This document shows positions 1 through 6,921 of a stretch of 27,154 bases of DNA, piece by piece; position 1 is the stretch's first letter, and each line of letters begins with the position of its first letter. This DNA comes from a virus. The stretch is from positions 1 through 27,154 of the IMG/VR virus record IMGVR_UViG_3300034064_000522; one strand, written 5' to 3'. The notes under the pieces were generated by a model. That model saw only the letters and a program-made list of their open reading frames with translations, was not told where the DNA came from and did no database searches. Made by a program: the position numbers and the translations under genes.

Positions 1-1
1 T

Positions 2-445
2 GATCTGGCCCGCACCTCGATCATGCGGTACGGGATACAGGGATTGGTCATCGATCCCTATAACTTCATCGACAGAGGCGGCGAATCCAGCGAGACGGAC
101 TGGGTATCGGACGCCCTTACCAAGCTGAAGGTTCTCTCGATGGGCCATGATATCCATACATGGATTATGGCCCACCCCACGAAGATGCGGCGCAAGGACG
201 ACGGTTCCTTTCCCATCCCCACTGGCTATGACATCTCCGGTTCAGCCCACTGGTTCAACAAAGCGGACATGGGACTGACCGTGCATCGCCCCGACTTCCT
301 TTCCAGCAAGACCGAAGTCCACATGTGGAAGGTTCGCTTCAGCTTCACCGGCAAGGTGGGCAAGACAGAGATGACATACGATGCACCAAGCGGTATCTAT
401 CTGGAGAAGTTCACTGGCTGTGAATTCGATGATGATCTTCCGTAG
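2..445 (+). CDS. Primase-helicase, Twinkle/DnaB-type, C-terminal part (5' truncated)
   Basis: The frame is open from base 2, so the gene begins before the window; the ATG at 23 is internal. The translation holds the late helicase core of phage Twinkle/DnaB-like primase-helicases: a Walker B-like strand ending LVIDPYN, then a strand with WIMAHPTK (the AHP-K motif lining the ATP/DNA site), then YDISGSAHWFNKAD and LTVHR, typical of this family. Such proteins unwind DNA 5' to 3' as hexamers at the phage replication fork and often carry an N-terminal primase domain, which would lie outside the window. The stop at 443-445 is followed at once by GGGGATGAACATG, the ribosome site of the next gene, so the two are co-transcribed. 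I am confident of the helicase assignment; whether a primase domain is present cannot be seen. Confidence 0.85.
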   Translation, partial: DLARTSIMRYGIQGLVIDPYNFIDRGGESSETDWVSDALTKLKVLSMGHDIHTWIMAHPTKMRRKDDGSFPIPTGYDISGSAHWFNKADMGLTVHRPDFLSSKTEVHMWKVRFSFTGKVGKTEMTYDAPSGIYLEKFTGCEFDDDLP

Positions 446-454
446 GGGATGAAC

Positions 455-982
455 ATGTCCAGACATGCAATCGTGTTCGACACTGGCCCTGTAGAGCGTA
501 AGCAGCACAACAAGGTTGTCATCGAGCAGGGTGCCAACATGCGTGCCCGCCTCCGTATCCTTGATGCAACCGAGATCGACAGGCTGCTGCACCAGCGCAA
601 GATAAGCCTCGACCAGCACACAGCAGGCGAGCATCTCTTTAGGGACATATCCGATGCCGGATACTTTCCCTCCTGCAAGTGGGCGCTCGACTCCAACATC
701 AGGGGAGATGTCCAGTCCATCTCCACCAGCAGATCAGATGCCATGATGAAGATCGTCCTCGCCAGATCATGGATGATCCAGCAGGCTGGACGGAGGATCA
801 CCGAGTACCTGTTTGGCGTCATCCTTGGGGAGCGCAAGGTTCCCGACCCACAGATTCCAGTCGTTCGCCTAGGACTGGATCGTTACCATTCCTTTGAGTC
901 ATGGTGGTATGGTGCGGAGAAGGACAACACCATCCCTGAACTGCTGGCAGAGATACCAATCAGGAAGTCTCGTCCTTCATGA
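455..982 (+). CDS. Hypothetical protein, possibly DUF6456-like
   Basis: A 175-residue protein starting MSRHAIVFDTG. I chose ATG 455 because AGGGGA sits five bases upstream; ATG 449 in the same frame lies inside that ribosome site. The pattern TAGEHLFRDISDAG, then a tryptophan-containing stretch, then ITEYLFGVILGER and a closing LGLDRYHSFE recalls DUF6456, a domain common in alphaproteobacterial chromosomes and phages (AGE-x-L-x-x-D, later a segment on a gene-end helix). That likeness is from memory and tentative. No catalytic motif is visible. It directly follows the helicase gene and so is probably an early replication-module gene. Its 3' end overlaps the convergent leftward gene by 23 bases, with no room for a terminator between them. 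Confidence 0.75.
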   Translation: MSRHAIVFDTGPVERKQHNKVVIEQGANMRARLRILDATEIDRLLHQRKISLDQHTAGEHLFRDISDAGYFPSCKWALDSNIRGDVQSISTSRSDAMMKIVLARSWMIQQAGRRITEYLFGVILGERKVPDPQIPVVRLGLDRYHSFESWWYGAEKDNTIPELLAEIPIRKSRPS

Positions 983-1670
983 TGGACTTGATGGCAGCGG
1001 CAACAGTCTTCTTCCTTGCCATACCAAGTGCCATCTCCAACGTCTGATGAACTGATATGTGAGTGCCGGTCTTGCAGACGTAACCGGAATGGTGCGATAG
1101 ACTTTTCGGAGTGACGTGCCAGTACATGCACTCCCAAGTTTCCTTGTCCTCATATACCCTGTGATTCCAGATACGCTGGACAATCTTGCGACCATCCATC
1201 TGCACCCCGTGACGCTTCACCGTCGCGTAATAATTCGCCGGGATCACGATAGTCATCATCGATCCGTAGCGAGATAGATAATCCCAGCCAACACGCGGCG
1301 CAGAGAGAATCTCTCCTGCTGGTTTCGGAATAAGAACCGCATCTGCTGGCGCAACATCTGGATGCTTGATCAAAGACTGGATCGAAGTCCGACCCAAACT
1401 TTTTGGGAAACAGGCCAGTGATTTTATAGCAGCATCATAGAAGTATTTCTTCTGGACGTGAGGCTTGTAGTCACCTGTCTTCCGAGTGAGTGTCTCGGCG
1501 TACCTGTAGTGGCCTGATTCCTTCTTGCCATTATAATTTTTCTGGTAGTACCACCGACCCAGCAACTCCCTGACAATCCTCTTCTTCTTGTCAGTCATGT
1601 TTTCCGGTCTGCCAAGAACCTTGTCCAGTTCCCTGAACAGCCGGGTTCTACTCTTGCTTGCCAGATTCAT
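960..1670 (-). CDS. Hypothetical protein (236 aa), last gene of leftward operon
   Basis: The start is ATG 1670, preceded by GGAGGCGACG, a strong ribosome site; the longer frame back to 1745 lacks one. The protein is basic, with a Lys/Arg-rich N-terminal half (TDKKKRIVRELLGRWYYQK) and a C-terminal half with many aromatic residues and histidines. I do not recognise a family. A basic, aromatic-rich protein could bind nucleic acid, but no motif proves this. It overlaps the upstream gene by 23 bases and is the terminal gene of the leftward transcription unit. It runs convergently into the rightward gene ending at 982. Confidence 0.7.
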   Translation of the reverse strand: MNLASKSRTRLFRELDKVLGRPENMTDKKKRIVRELLGRWYYQKNYNGKKESGHYRYAETLTRKTGDYKPHVQKKYFYDAAIKSLACFPKSLGRTSIQSLIKHPDVAPADAVLIPKPAGEILSAPRVGWDYLSRYGSMMTIVIPANYYATVKRHGVQMDGRKIVQRIWNHRVYEDKETWECMYWHVTPKSLSHHSGYVCKTGTHISVHQTLEMALGMARKKTVAAAIKSIMKDETS

Positions 1671-1983
1671 CGTCGCCTCCATCGATTGCTTTGTAGACAC
1701 CATCCGTTCCGATGATGCCAATGATACGCGGTGGCATGCTGACAATAATCCCCTTCAGGGGATGACCGTTGTCATCGATCTCAGTCCAGATGCTATTGCC
1801 ACTCTTCAGTGCATCGACGGCTCGACGCCGCACGATCCCGGTATAGGGTGGCTCCGGTATCAGGATGTTCTTGCTAATAGAGGAGAGAACATCCTTCAGT
1901 ACCGCTCTCGCTTCCTTGCCGGTGACAATCTTTTCCTTGTCATCCGTATGTCGTTTAATCTTGAGGCGCATGCTCGTCACCAT
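1648..1983 (-). CDS. Hypothetical protein (111 aa)
   Basis: The protein begins MVTSMRLKIKRH. ATG 1983 has only a weak upstream GAAG; ATG 1971 is an alternative start. The middle carries a proline-rich strand (LIPEPPYTG) and the C-terminal part is hydrophobic beta-like sequence (GIIVSMPPRIIGIIG). No family is recognised. It overlaps the preceding gene by about seven bases and the following one by 23, so translation is probably coupled along the operon. The sequence CCCCTTCAGGGG lies inside it and could form a hairpin, but it is in coding sequence and may be chance. Confidence 0.6.
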   Translation of the reverse strand: MVTSMRLKIKRHTDDKEKIVTGKEARAVLKDVLSSISKNILIPEPPYTGIVRRRAVDALKSGNSIWTEIDDNGHPLKGIIVSMPPRIIGIIGTDGVYKAIDGGDDESGKQE

Positions 1984-2159
1984 CTAACTTCTGTTTTGTT
2001 GTCGAAGATCGTAGCAATCGTAGATTCCAAGGCATCATCAAACCCCAGACTCACTTGATGAATTGCATATGAAAGCAATCCAACGACAGTGAAGGGTGTC
2101 GAATAATCCTTGGCGTCGAAGTCTAGTTCCGCGTCAAACAATCTATGTCTGCGTGGCAT
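1977..2159 (-). CDS. Hypothetical protein (60 aa)
   Basis: A short acidic-to-neutral protein (MPRRHRLFDAELDF...), preceded by AAGGGATGAAAG, which supplies a ribosome site six to seven bases from ATG 2159. The start lies three bases after the stop of the 41-residue membrane peptide gene. Its own end overlaps the next gene. A weakly amphipathic centre (FTVVGLLSYAIHQVSLGF) might be a helix; it is not clearly membrane-spanning. No family is recognised. Operon position and spacing are the main support. Confidence 0.6.
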   Translation of the reverse strand: MPRRHRLFDAELDFDAKDYSTPFTVVGLLSYAIHQVSLGFDDALESTIATIFDNKTEVRW

Positions 2160-2162
2160 CTT

Positions 2163-2288
2163 TCATCCCTTCAGAAGGAACAACATACCGACAAAGAACA
2201 GGACAAGGGACACACCCAGATTACTCTGAGCCATACTCAGGCAGGCAATGGTAAGGGCCATGCCTGTAATGGATTTGATGGCACGCAT
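2163..2288 (-). CDS. Small membrane peptide (41 aa)
   Basis: This frame is short and easily missed. It begins MRAIKSITGMALTIACL and ends GMLFLLKG. The start codon overlaps the stop of the preceding gene as TAATG, the classic arrangement for re-initiating ribosomes, and the stop is followed after three bases by the next ATG, so the frame fills the gap between two genes exactly. Two hydrophobic stretches (roughly residues 7-19 and 24-39) separated by a polar AQSN turn suggest a helical hairpin in the inner membrane, with a basic N-terminus and a terminal lysine. Small phage proteins of this shape include holins, antiholins and host-membrane effectors. The position in an early-type operon with AAA+/VWA genes, away from any visible lysin, makes a holin only one option. 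Confidence 0.65.
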   Translation of the reverse strand: MRAIKSITGMALTIACLSMAQSNLGVSLVLFFVGMLFLLKG

Positions 2289-2626
2289 TACTTCACATCC
2301 GCAGTGATAGACTGCAATGCGATCCATCCATCGAGTATCTCTTGACTGGTCAGTCCCTGTTTTCGTCCCATATTCCAGAACTCTCGGGCTTCATCCGTAA
2401 AGATGAAGTGGTTTACTGGTTCTCCATTGACGGTGATAAGATTAGACTTCATGAAGCGATGCTTCATTGCCCGAACGATTTGTCTGGCACCCTCTGTCAT
2501 CCAGAGTCGCTTCTTGTCCCCGCTGAATTCGCGGTAATCACGCAGGCTGATACCATCAGGACGCACTGACATCTCAGCCACCCATTCGCATGCATCAACG
2601 TCGGGTGCCGGTAATACCTTGGTCAT
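2288..2626 (-). CDS. Hypothetical protein (112 aa)
   Basis: Starts at ATG 2626 behind GGGAGGTCAAC, a strong ribosome site, 11 bases after the stop of the metallopeptidase/VWA gene. The sequence is mixed alpha/beta with a basic middle (GARQIVRAMKHRFMKS) and a helical C-terminus (GLTSQEILDGWIALQ). No family or catalytic motif is recognised. It is the first gene downstream of the MoxR/VWA pair and is coupled (TAATG) to the small membrane peptide, so a role linked to one of these is possible but unproven. Confidence 0.7.
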   Translation of the reverse strand: MTKVLPAPDVDACEWVAEMSVRPDGISLRDYREFSGDKKRLWMTEGARQIVRAMKHRFMKSNLITVNGEPVNHFIFTDEAREFWNMGRKQGLTSQEILDGWIALQSITADVK

Positions 2627-2637
2627 GTTGACCTCCC

Positions 2638-3876
2638 TTATTTACGCAGCGGAACTGTCTCACCCCATGGGGCAATGACATCTGATGTGATGACCCAAAG
2701 CACCGGATAGGGAGCAGGCTCCTTGGGGAAGGGTCCGTGTCCATCTGTCAGATAGATCGCACACTGGATATCAATGCCGATCTCATCGATCATCTTGAAG
2801 GGCGGATTGAAGTCAGTGCCACCGCCACCGCGAGGCTTCAGGACAGGTTCTTCTCCGCCCTGAAAAACGTCATGCCCTGCCACCTGTGAATCGCAGTACA
2901 TGATGTGTAATGTTTCCGGCATTACATCCTCATGTATTGCCTTGATCTCCGAGTAATACTGGGCACCCTCTGATTGCGGTGAGGTATATTCAACGGAACC
3001 GGAGGTATCCATGATGACGAGTATCTTTCCGACACCGGACTTCTCGATGTGCGGTAGGTACAGGTCATGCGACAGGTGTCGGCGGGATGGCCTGCTCCAT
3101 GAGTAGTCATTCGGTATCTGCCTGAAGACAAACTGCCGCAGCCTGTCCCGCCAGTCGATGATGGGCTTGAGCGAGGTCTTCAGCAGGAACTCCAGTTCAC
3201 TCGGCATCTGGCCAATAGCCTTGGCCGCAGCCAGTGCAGCGGAGGTCTTGGAGTCGATGTCCCGCTCGATCTCCTGCGTTTTGTTAGCAGAGAGTTCAGA
3301 CCCGTCTTCAGCGGTGGGCTTCTTGAATCCACCCGTACCACCCGGATCAGACTGGCTCAGATCAATGATGACATTGCCAATCTGTAGCTTGCCGGAACCA
3401 CCCTGCTTCTTGTGTTCTTTATCAAGCAGATCATAGATGGCTTCGGCTGACATGCCATCGTACTTCAAGTCGAGAAGGATGGGATACTTCTCGCCTGTCT
3501 CGGGATTGACCTCTGCCGGTGGCATGGTGCCGACATTGCCCTTGTGCAGCAGCAGATTGATTGCGTAGTCACAGGCTACATTCCACAGAGACGGATCACG
3601 AAACCCCATGCGAAGCCCATGCTTGAGACAGATGTGCATGACCTCATGGGCAAGCACAAAGATGACCTGATCCCTTGGACGCAGAGGCTTGTCCTTACTG
3701 CCCTCATGCAGGAGCCATATCGGGTTGAACATGATCATGGTGCCGTCAGTGCAGGCAGTCGGGATGGATTCGGATTCGATGAGGGGAATCCCAATCACAT
3801 AGGTGCCGTAGTAAGCAAGCCGTCGCAGCATGACCAGCTTGGCTTCTGTTACCAGTCTCTCTTGATTGACGTTCAT
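2638..3876 (-). CDS. VWA-domain protein with metallopeptidase-like N-terminus (COG3864/DUF2201 type)
   Basis: A 412-residue protein. Residues 73-86 read FVLAHEVMHICLKH, containing HExxH (H77, E78, H81), the zinc-binding helix of metallopeptidases. The C-terminal von Willebrand A-like domain has the metal-site DTSGS at residues 290-294, GGGTDF at 351-356 and LTDGHG at 376-381. This order matches the DUF2201/COG3864 family, which is usually paired with a MoxR-type AAA+ ATPase; here that ATPase is the gene just upstream. MoxR/VWA pairs are thought to act as chaperone or metal-insertion systems that remodel a partner protein. The start at 3876 has AGAGGTGAGTC in front of it. A terminator separates it from the ATPase gene, which may reduce its expression relative to that gene. 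Substrate unknown. Confidence 0.88.
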   Translation of the reverse strand: MNVNQERLVTEAKLVMLRRLAYYGTYVIGIPLIESESIPTACTDGTMIMFNPIWLLHEGSKDKPLRPRDQVIFVLAHEVMHICLKHGLRMGFRDPSLWNVACDYAINLLLHKGNVGTMPPAEVNPETGEKYPILLDLKYDGMSAEAIYDLLDKEHKKQGGSGKLQIGNVIIDLSQSDPGGTGGFKKPTAEDGSELSANKTQEIERDIDSKTSAALAAAKAIGQMPSELEFLLKTSLKPIIDWRDRLRQFVFRQIPNDYSWSRPSRRHLSHDLYLPHIEKSGVGKILVIMDTSGSVEYTSPQSEGAQYYSEIKAIHEDVMPETLHIMYCDSQVAGHDVFQGGEEPVLKPRGGGGTDFNPPFKMIDEIGIDIQCAIYLTDGHGPFPKEPAPYPVLWVITSDVIAPWGETVPLRK

Positions 3877-3896
3877 GACTCACCTCTCATAAAAAA

Positions 3897-3920
3897 CCCC
3901 TTCACCAGACCGTGAAGGGG
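3897..3920 (-). terminator. Intrinsic terminator, leftward
   Basis: CCCCTTCAC and GTGAAGGGG form a nine-pair stem with a six-base loop; read on the minus strand it is followed directly by six T residues. It lies between the AAA+ gene and the VWA gene, so it should end or attenuate leftward transcription there. Because the downstream genes are in the same direction, partial readthrough or a further promoter is likely. Confidence 0.85.
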
Positions 3921-3924
3921 CAAG

Positions 3925-3944
3925 TCATCCTCGATAGGGGATGA
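3925..3944. repeat. GGATGA hairpin, copy after AAA+ gene
   Basis: TCATCCTC pairs with GGGGATGA (one G-T pair) around a GATA loop. It begins three bases after the stop codon of the AAA+ gene and four bases before the terminator stem. It belongs to the dispersed hairpin family described in the findings. Confidence 0.55.
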
Positions 3945-3946
3945 GT

Positions 3947-5053
3947 TCAGTCCTTGGCTGGCGCTTCAGTAGCGGCAATCATGGTGGCGTTCTTGACCAG
4001 CCACCGCTGGCCTGACGGGCTGCCCGATACCAGCAACCTGTCCCGCTTCAGCACATCGCGGTATCCGATGAAGCCGAACTCACCGGGCAGCCTGTTGAAG
4101 TAGCGGAAGATAGCGTCCGCATTCTTACGGTTCACATACTTGGCGAGGTGGGTCGTCTCCGCAAAGAGGATCGGCATGGAGTCATTACCATCCGGCACCT
4201 CGATGTTGTCGGGGTCAGCAATCACCATCTCCGGGTTTCTGAGAGAGCGGAAGATTCTGAGATGACCCCAGAAACTATTGGCCCACTCGACACCGCAGTC
4301 ACCCTCGATCAGGGCACGCTCGACATGCGGTGACTTGGTCTGGTTCAGCATCAGCCCGACCTTGGTCACAGACCGGGGCGACGGAAACGATGGCGCACCG
4401 GCATCGAACTTGTGCAGCATGTCATTCGCCACTCGGATGAACGACACCACCGAACTGTGGAGTTCGAAGGGTATCGCCACATCATCGATCCATTCCTCCG
4501 GTGACACCATCAGAGGGACATTGGTTCGACGGTTCTTGATATGGGTGTTGGCAACAAACCCACCCGCCTTATTGGTCAGCTTGTTGCCCGCCATCAGGAT
4601 GAATGTCCCCTCGGGGAACACGATGTTACCCACCGTCCGGTCATTGGCGATGCGGGCGATTAGGTTCTGCATCATGTTGGGTGCCTTATCGACCTCATCA
4701 ATCAGGATGAAGGGGCGATCAGTCGGCAGGAACTTGAACTCATCCAGCGGCAGCATGCTGAAAGCATCCCGCGCTTTGTTAACGGACGGCAGACCCCAGT
4801 CGATAGGCTCCCTCTCCGGTGCCACATAGGCGATGAAGTGGGTGAACCCATTGGGATTGATTACCTTCCTGTCCTTGAGGGGCAGCGAGTGATCGTCCCA
4901 CTTGCGATGGGCCATGAACACAGACCTTGCAAGGGAGGTCTTGCCGATACCCGGATCACCCACAAGGTAGATAGTCCGGTGCTGTCCGTTACCGAGAGGG
5001 TTCATCACCGAGTCTTCAATGATGTCTCGGGCTTGCCGCATTGTGTACTCCAA
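3947..5053 (-). CDS. MoxR-type AAA+ ATPase
   Basis: A 368-residue ATPase. Walker A GDPGIGKTS lies at residues 32-40, Walker B FILIDEVDKAP at 115-125, and a sensor-1-like asparagine in AGNKLTNKAG near 157. The layout fits the MoxR branch, whose members work as hexameric chaperone-like motors with VWA partners; the next gene encodes exactly such a partner. The best start is TTG 5053, with AGGAGG six bases upstream; ATG 5041 (GGAG seven bases upstream) is the alternative. Phage copies are best regarded as host-remodelling or assembly factors of unknown target. The C-terminal third (from about residue 290) contains no motif I can name. Confidence 0.88.
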   Translation of the reverse strand: MEYTMRQARDIIEDSVMNPLGNGQHRTIYLVGDPGIGKTSLARSVFMAHRKWDDHSLPLKDRKVINPNGFTHFIAYVAPEREPIDWGLPSVNKARDAFSMLPLDEFKFLPTDRPFILIDEVDKAPNMMQNLIARIANDRTVGNIVFPEGTFILMAGNKLTNKAGGFVANTHIKNRRTNVPLMVSPEEWIDDVAIPFELHSSVVSFIRVANDMLHKFDAGAPSFPSPRSVTKVGLMLNQTKSPHVERALIEGDCGVEWANSFWGHLRIFRSLRNPEMVIADPDNIEVPDGNDSMPILFAETTHLAKYVNRKNADAIFRYFNRLPGEFGFIGYRDVLKRDRLLVSGSPSGQRWLVKNATMIAATEAPAKD

Positions 5054-5076
5054 GATAGTCCTCCTTCAATTAAAGA

Positions 5077-5313
5077 TTAGTAATATTCCGCTTCGATCTG
5101 TTCATCGACATCGTTCTCATTGTAGTGCGTGTTCATCACTACCTTGCGGTAGGTATCCTCCCTCTTGCAGGAGGAACAGGTAATGCCGCAGTAGATACCG
5201 CGACCATCATGCAACTCACGGCCCTCCTTTCCAGAGCCACAGGTACAACCACCCTGCCAGTACCTGCCGGTCCACTTGGACCCGACAAACTGGCCGACGT
5301 TTTCTTTTGCCAT
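5077..5313 (-). CDS. Small putative zinc-binding protein (78 aa)
   Basis: Cysteines at 23 and 25 (CTCG), a histidine at 35 and cysteines at 42, 46 and 49 (CGITCSSC) form a CxC...H...CxxxCxxC cluster, which would suit a zinc ribbon or knuckle. The N-terminus has two tryptophans in a glycine-rich context and the C-terminus is acidic (DVDEQIEAEYY). The ribosome site TTGGAGGTGAAAG before ATG 5313 is strong. Phage proteins of this type are often transcription or host-protein modulators, but no family is recognised. It lies 23 bases upstream of the ATPase gene and is probably co-transcribed with it. Confidence 0.7.
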   Translation of the reverse strand: MAKENVGQFVGSKWTGRYWQGGCTCGSGKEGRELHDGRGIYCGITCSSCKREDTYRKVVMNTHYNENDVDEQIEAEYY

Positions 5314-5329
5314 CTTTCACCTCCAAAAA

Positions 5330-5548
5330 TTAAGCCTGCCCAGTCTTTGCACGCACTGAGGCAGCAAGCACCAGTGCGCTGCGCGGACTGTCAGCACGCA
5401 CATACACGACGGTCCACGGCACAGGTGTCCAACCCATGGTGCCTAGATGACCCAAGGGCCGCACTGCCCAGTCCCGATTGCGTAGGTGCGTTGCTTCATA
5501 CTCGATGGCATCTTTCATCATCACCTCTTCTTGTTGAAACTCTTTCAT
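5330..5548 (-). CDS. Hypothetical protein (72 aa), start uncertain
   Basis: The product reads MKEFQQEEVMMKDAIEYEA... and ends SVRAKTGQA. Candidate starts are ATG 5548, with GGGGATGAAC as leader (the same leader used at 455), and ATG 5518, with AAGAGG five bases away. The frame stays open back to 5674 (with a CPCC motif), but that extension would run through a terminator-like hairpin, so I do not favour it. The 5548 start region is buried in a perfect 17-pair hairpin (5540-5581), which could repress its translation. The protein has tryptophans and an alanine-rich tail; no family is recognised. Confidence 0.55.
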   Translation of the reverse strand: MKEFQQEEVMMKDAIEYEATHLRNRDWAVRPLGHLGTMGWTPVPWTVVYVRADSPRSALVLAASVRAKTGQA

Positions 5549-5581
5549 GTTCATCCCCGACAGAGGATGAACATGAAAGAG
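5540..5581. repeat. Perfect 17-bp inverted repeat over a start region (GGATGAAC hairpin)
   Basis: The left arm CTCTTTCATGTTCATCC (5540-5556) and the right arm (5565-5581) are exact reverse complements around an eight-base loop. It is the longest member of the GGATGAAC hairpin family. On the minus strand one arm contains part of the ribosome site and the ATG at 5548. Four bases are shared with the adjoining terminator-like stem, so the two structures compete at their edge. Confidence 0.8.
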
Positions 5582-5603
5582 GCCCGGATTACTCCGGGCC
5601 TCT
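5578..5603 (-). terminator. Terminator-like hairpin, leftward
   Basis: AGAGGCCCGGA and TCCGGGCCTCT form an 11-pair stem with a four-base loop. Read leftward it is followed by TTCATGTT, a poor U tract, so termination may be partial. It lies after the gene ending at 5711. Confidence 0.55.
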
Positions 5604-5681
5604 CCAATGAATGGCTTGGCGTCATCGCAACATGGACAGGGGGAGCCGCCCATGATTGATGTTGCTTCCACCATCCGCCTA

Positions 5682-5706
5682 TCATCCCAAGTGGGGCTCG
5701 GGATGA
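5682..5706. repeat. GGATGA hairpin, copy after the 179-aa gene
   Basis: TCATCCC (5682-5688) pairs with GGGATGA (5700-5706). It begins five bases after the stop codon of the leftward gene 5711-6250, the same placement as the copy after the AAA+ gene. Confidence 0.5.
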
Positions 5707-5710
5707 ATCT

Positions 5711-6250
5711 CTATTCCTCCTGCTCTGCGATCTCCTCGTCCAGCTTGTCTGCCAGAATACGGGCATCATCCCTCTGCTTGGGGGTCAGCTTGAGAAGAAC
5801 CTTGGCCGCAGCCTGTACCGGGGTCGGATCGATGCGGACAGCCCGCTGAAACTTGTTGAAGGTTTCGATCTCGGCGGACATGAGGAACGCCTGTACTGAG
5901 GGCAGGCTATCGCAAGCGGCGGGCAGACCGTCGATGGCACGCATACCCTTGCGGACACCACGCACGCCCAGACCGGCACTGATGGATTCGGTGTACTTGG
6001 CAGCCTGCTTCTCCGACAGGCCAGTCTCTGCCATGACATCCATCTTGAACTGCTTCGCCAGCTTCTTGCTGTAGCCGTCCATGAACACGCTGTTGTTGGC
6101 GTAGAGAATCCAGTTGGTCAGTACCTGCCAGAGGATACCGCCCTTCTTCTCATTGGCGGCGCTGATCTCGGCCTTGATGGTGGCGAGATCGCCCTTGACC
6201 AGATTGGCACCCTCGCGGAGGTAGTTCTTGCTGTTGCTATTGATAGCCAT
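5711..6250 (-). CDS. Hypothetical protein (179 aa)
   Basis: A largely alpha-helical protein starting MAINSNSKNYLREGANL. GGAG lies six bases before ATG 6250. Helical, charged segments dominate (ATIKAEISAANEKKG; LLKLTPKQRDDARILADKLD) and the C-terminus is very acidic (DEEIAEQEE). The segment GLSEKQAAKYTESISAGLG may be an HTH-like or winged helix, but the match is weak. No family is recognised. It is bracketed by GGATGAAC hairpins on both sides (5682-5706 and 6307-6330), so it looks like an expression unit of its own within the operon. Confidence 0.75.
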   Translation of the reverse strand: MAINSNSKNYLREGANLVKGDLATIKAEISAANEKKGGILWQVLTNWILYANNSVFMDGYSKKLAKQFKMDVMAETGLSEKQAAKYTESISAGLGVRGVRKGMRAIDGLPAACDSLPSVQAFLMSAEIETFNKFQRAVRIDPTPVQAAAKVLLKLTPKQRDDARILADKLDEEIAEQEE

Positions 6251-6306
6251 TTGTCACTCCAATCTCCTGTTATGCCCGGAGTGGGCTTCGGACGAGCCGT
6301 CCGCTC

Positions 6307-6330
6307 GTTCATCCCCCGAAAGGGATGAAC
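6307..6330. repeat. GGATGAAC hairpin, perfect 9-bp copy
   Basis: GTTCATCCC and GGGATGAAC pair perfectly around a six-base loop. It lies between the 59-residue gene ending at 6345 and the gene starting at 6250. A second short stem (CGGACG/CGTCCG) follows in the leftward direction, as in other copies where a second hairpin comes next. Confidence 0.7.
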
Positions 6331-6344
6331 TGGCTGAAGGCTCT

Positions 6345-6524
6345 TCAAGCCATTGGCAATGTAATCAGATAGAACGTGCCGGTTGGTGTGACGCGACGTT
6401 CAATCTTGGGTCGGTCGCCTTCCGATACCTGCCCACTGGCGAACAGGTCCTGTAGGATTGCATCTGCCCGTTCGAAGTCATTGTAGTATCCAGTGTAGTC
6501 GTAGCGCGCTTCTTGATTAGGCAT
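6345..6524 (-). CDS. Small hypothetical protein (59 aa)
   Basis: A frame below usual length cutoffs. It reads MPNQEARYDYTGYYNDFERA and ends GTFYLITLPMA. ATG 6524 is preceded by AGGAGAGAAAG, and the start overlaps the stop of the upstream gene by eight bases. The protein is tyrosine-rich at the N-terminus, has an amphipathic centre (DAILQDLFASG) and ends in a beta-like hydrophobic strand. Codon boundaries fit exactly between neighbours, so I believe it is real. Function unknown. Confidence 0.65.
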   Translation of the reverse strand: MPNQEARYDYTGYYNDFERADAILQDLFASGQVSEGDRPKIERRVTPTGTFYLITLPMA

Positions 6525-6921
6525 CTTTCTCTCCTGCCTCTGGCTTCACATAGGGCTGCGCCAGCACATCGTGGAATATCTCACCGATGTAGTCCTTGAT
6601 CTGATTGCGATTTGCACCGTCAACCTTGATATCAAATCCATCAAAGGCCGGTGTCACAATAATATGATGGCTGGACGATCCATCATATGAACCATGTTCA
6701 TCCATGTGGTGGAACGATGTGTTGAGAACGATCCTGTTTTTGCGGCATTCATCTTTGGCGATCTGAGTACCCAGATCGAAGCCGCTCCCACGAGGGAGAA
6801 CTTCCCTTTCGATCCGATACAGTTCATCGCTCCAGATCGAGAGCCACTTGGTATTGTTGCTCCTCTCGCAGTTCTCCATGGCTTGGAGAAGCTGCGAGAT
6901 GCGGGTAATGATTGTGGTCAT
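6517..6921 (-). CDS. Hypothetical protein (134 aa)
   Basis: Begins MTTIITRISQLLQAMENCER; the ATG overlaps the upstream stop as ATGA. The N-terminal third is helical; the middle has a histidine-rich stretch (SFHHMDEHGSYDGSSSHH) that could bind metal, although the pattern matches no family I know. The C-terminus is helical (IKDYIGEIFHDVL). Its stop overlaps the small gene that follows. Function unknown. Confidence 0.7.
   Translation of the reverse strand: MTTIITRISQLLQAMENCERSNNTKWLSIWSDELYRIEREVLPRGSGFDLGTQIAKDECRKNRIVLNTSFHHMDEHGSYDGSSSHHIIVTPAFDGFDIKVDGANRNQIKDYIGEIFHDVLAQPYVKPEAGEKDA

Noticed and set aside
2389-2409. CTTCATC/GATGAAG hairpin as another GGATGAAC family member
   Set aside because: It lies inside a coding gene, lacks the GGATGAAC core, and is probably chance.
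5552-5674. N-terminal extension with CPCC motif of the gene 5330-5548
   Set aside because: It would read through the terminator-like stem and the 17-bp hairpin; the ribosome site at 5674 is weak. It is kept only as a remote alternative.
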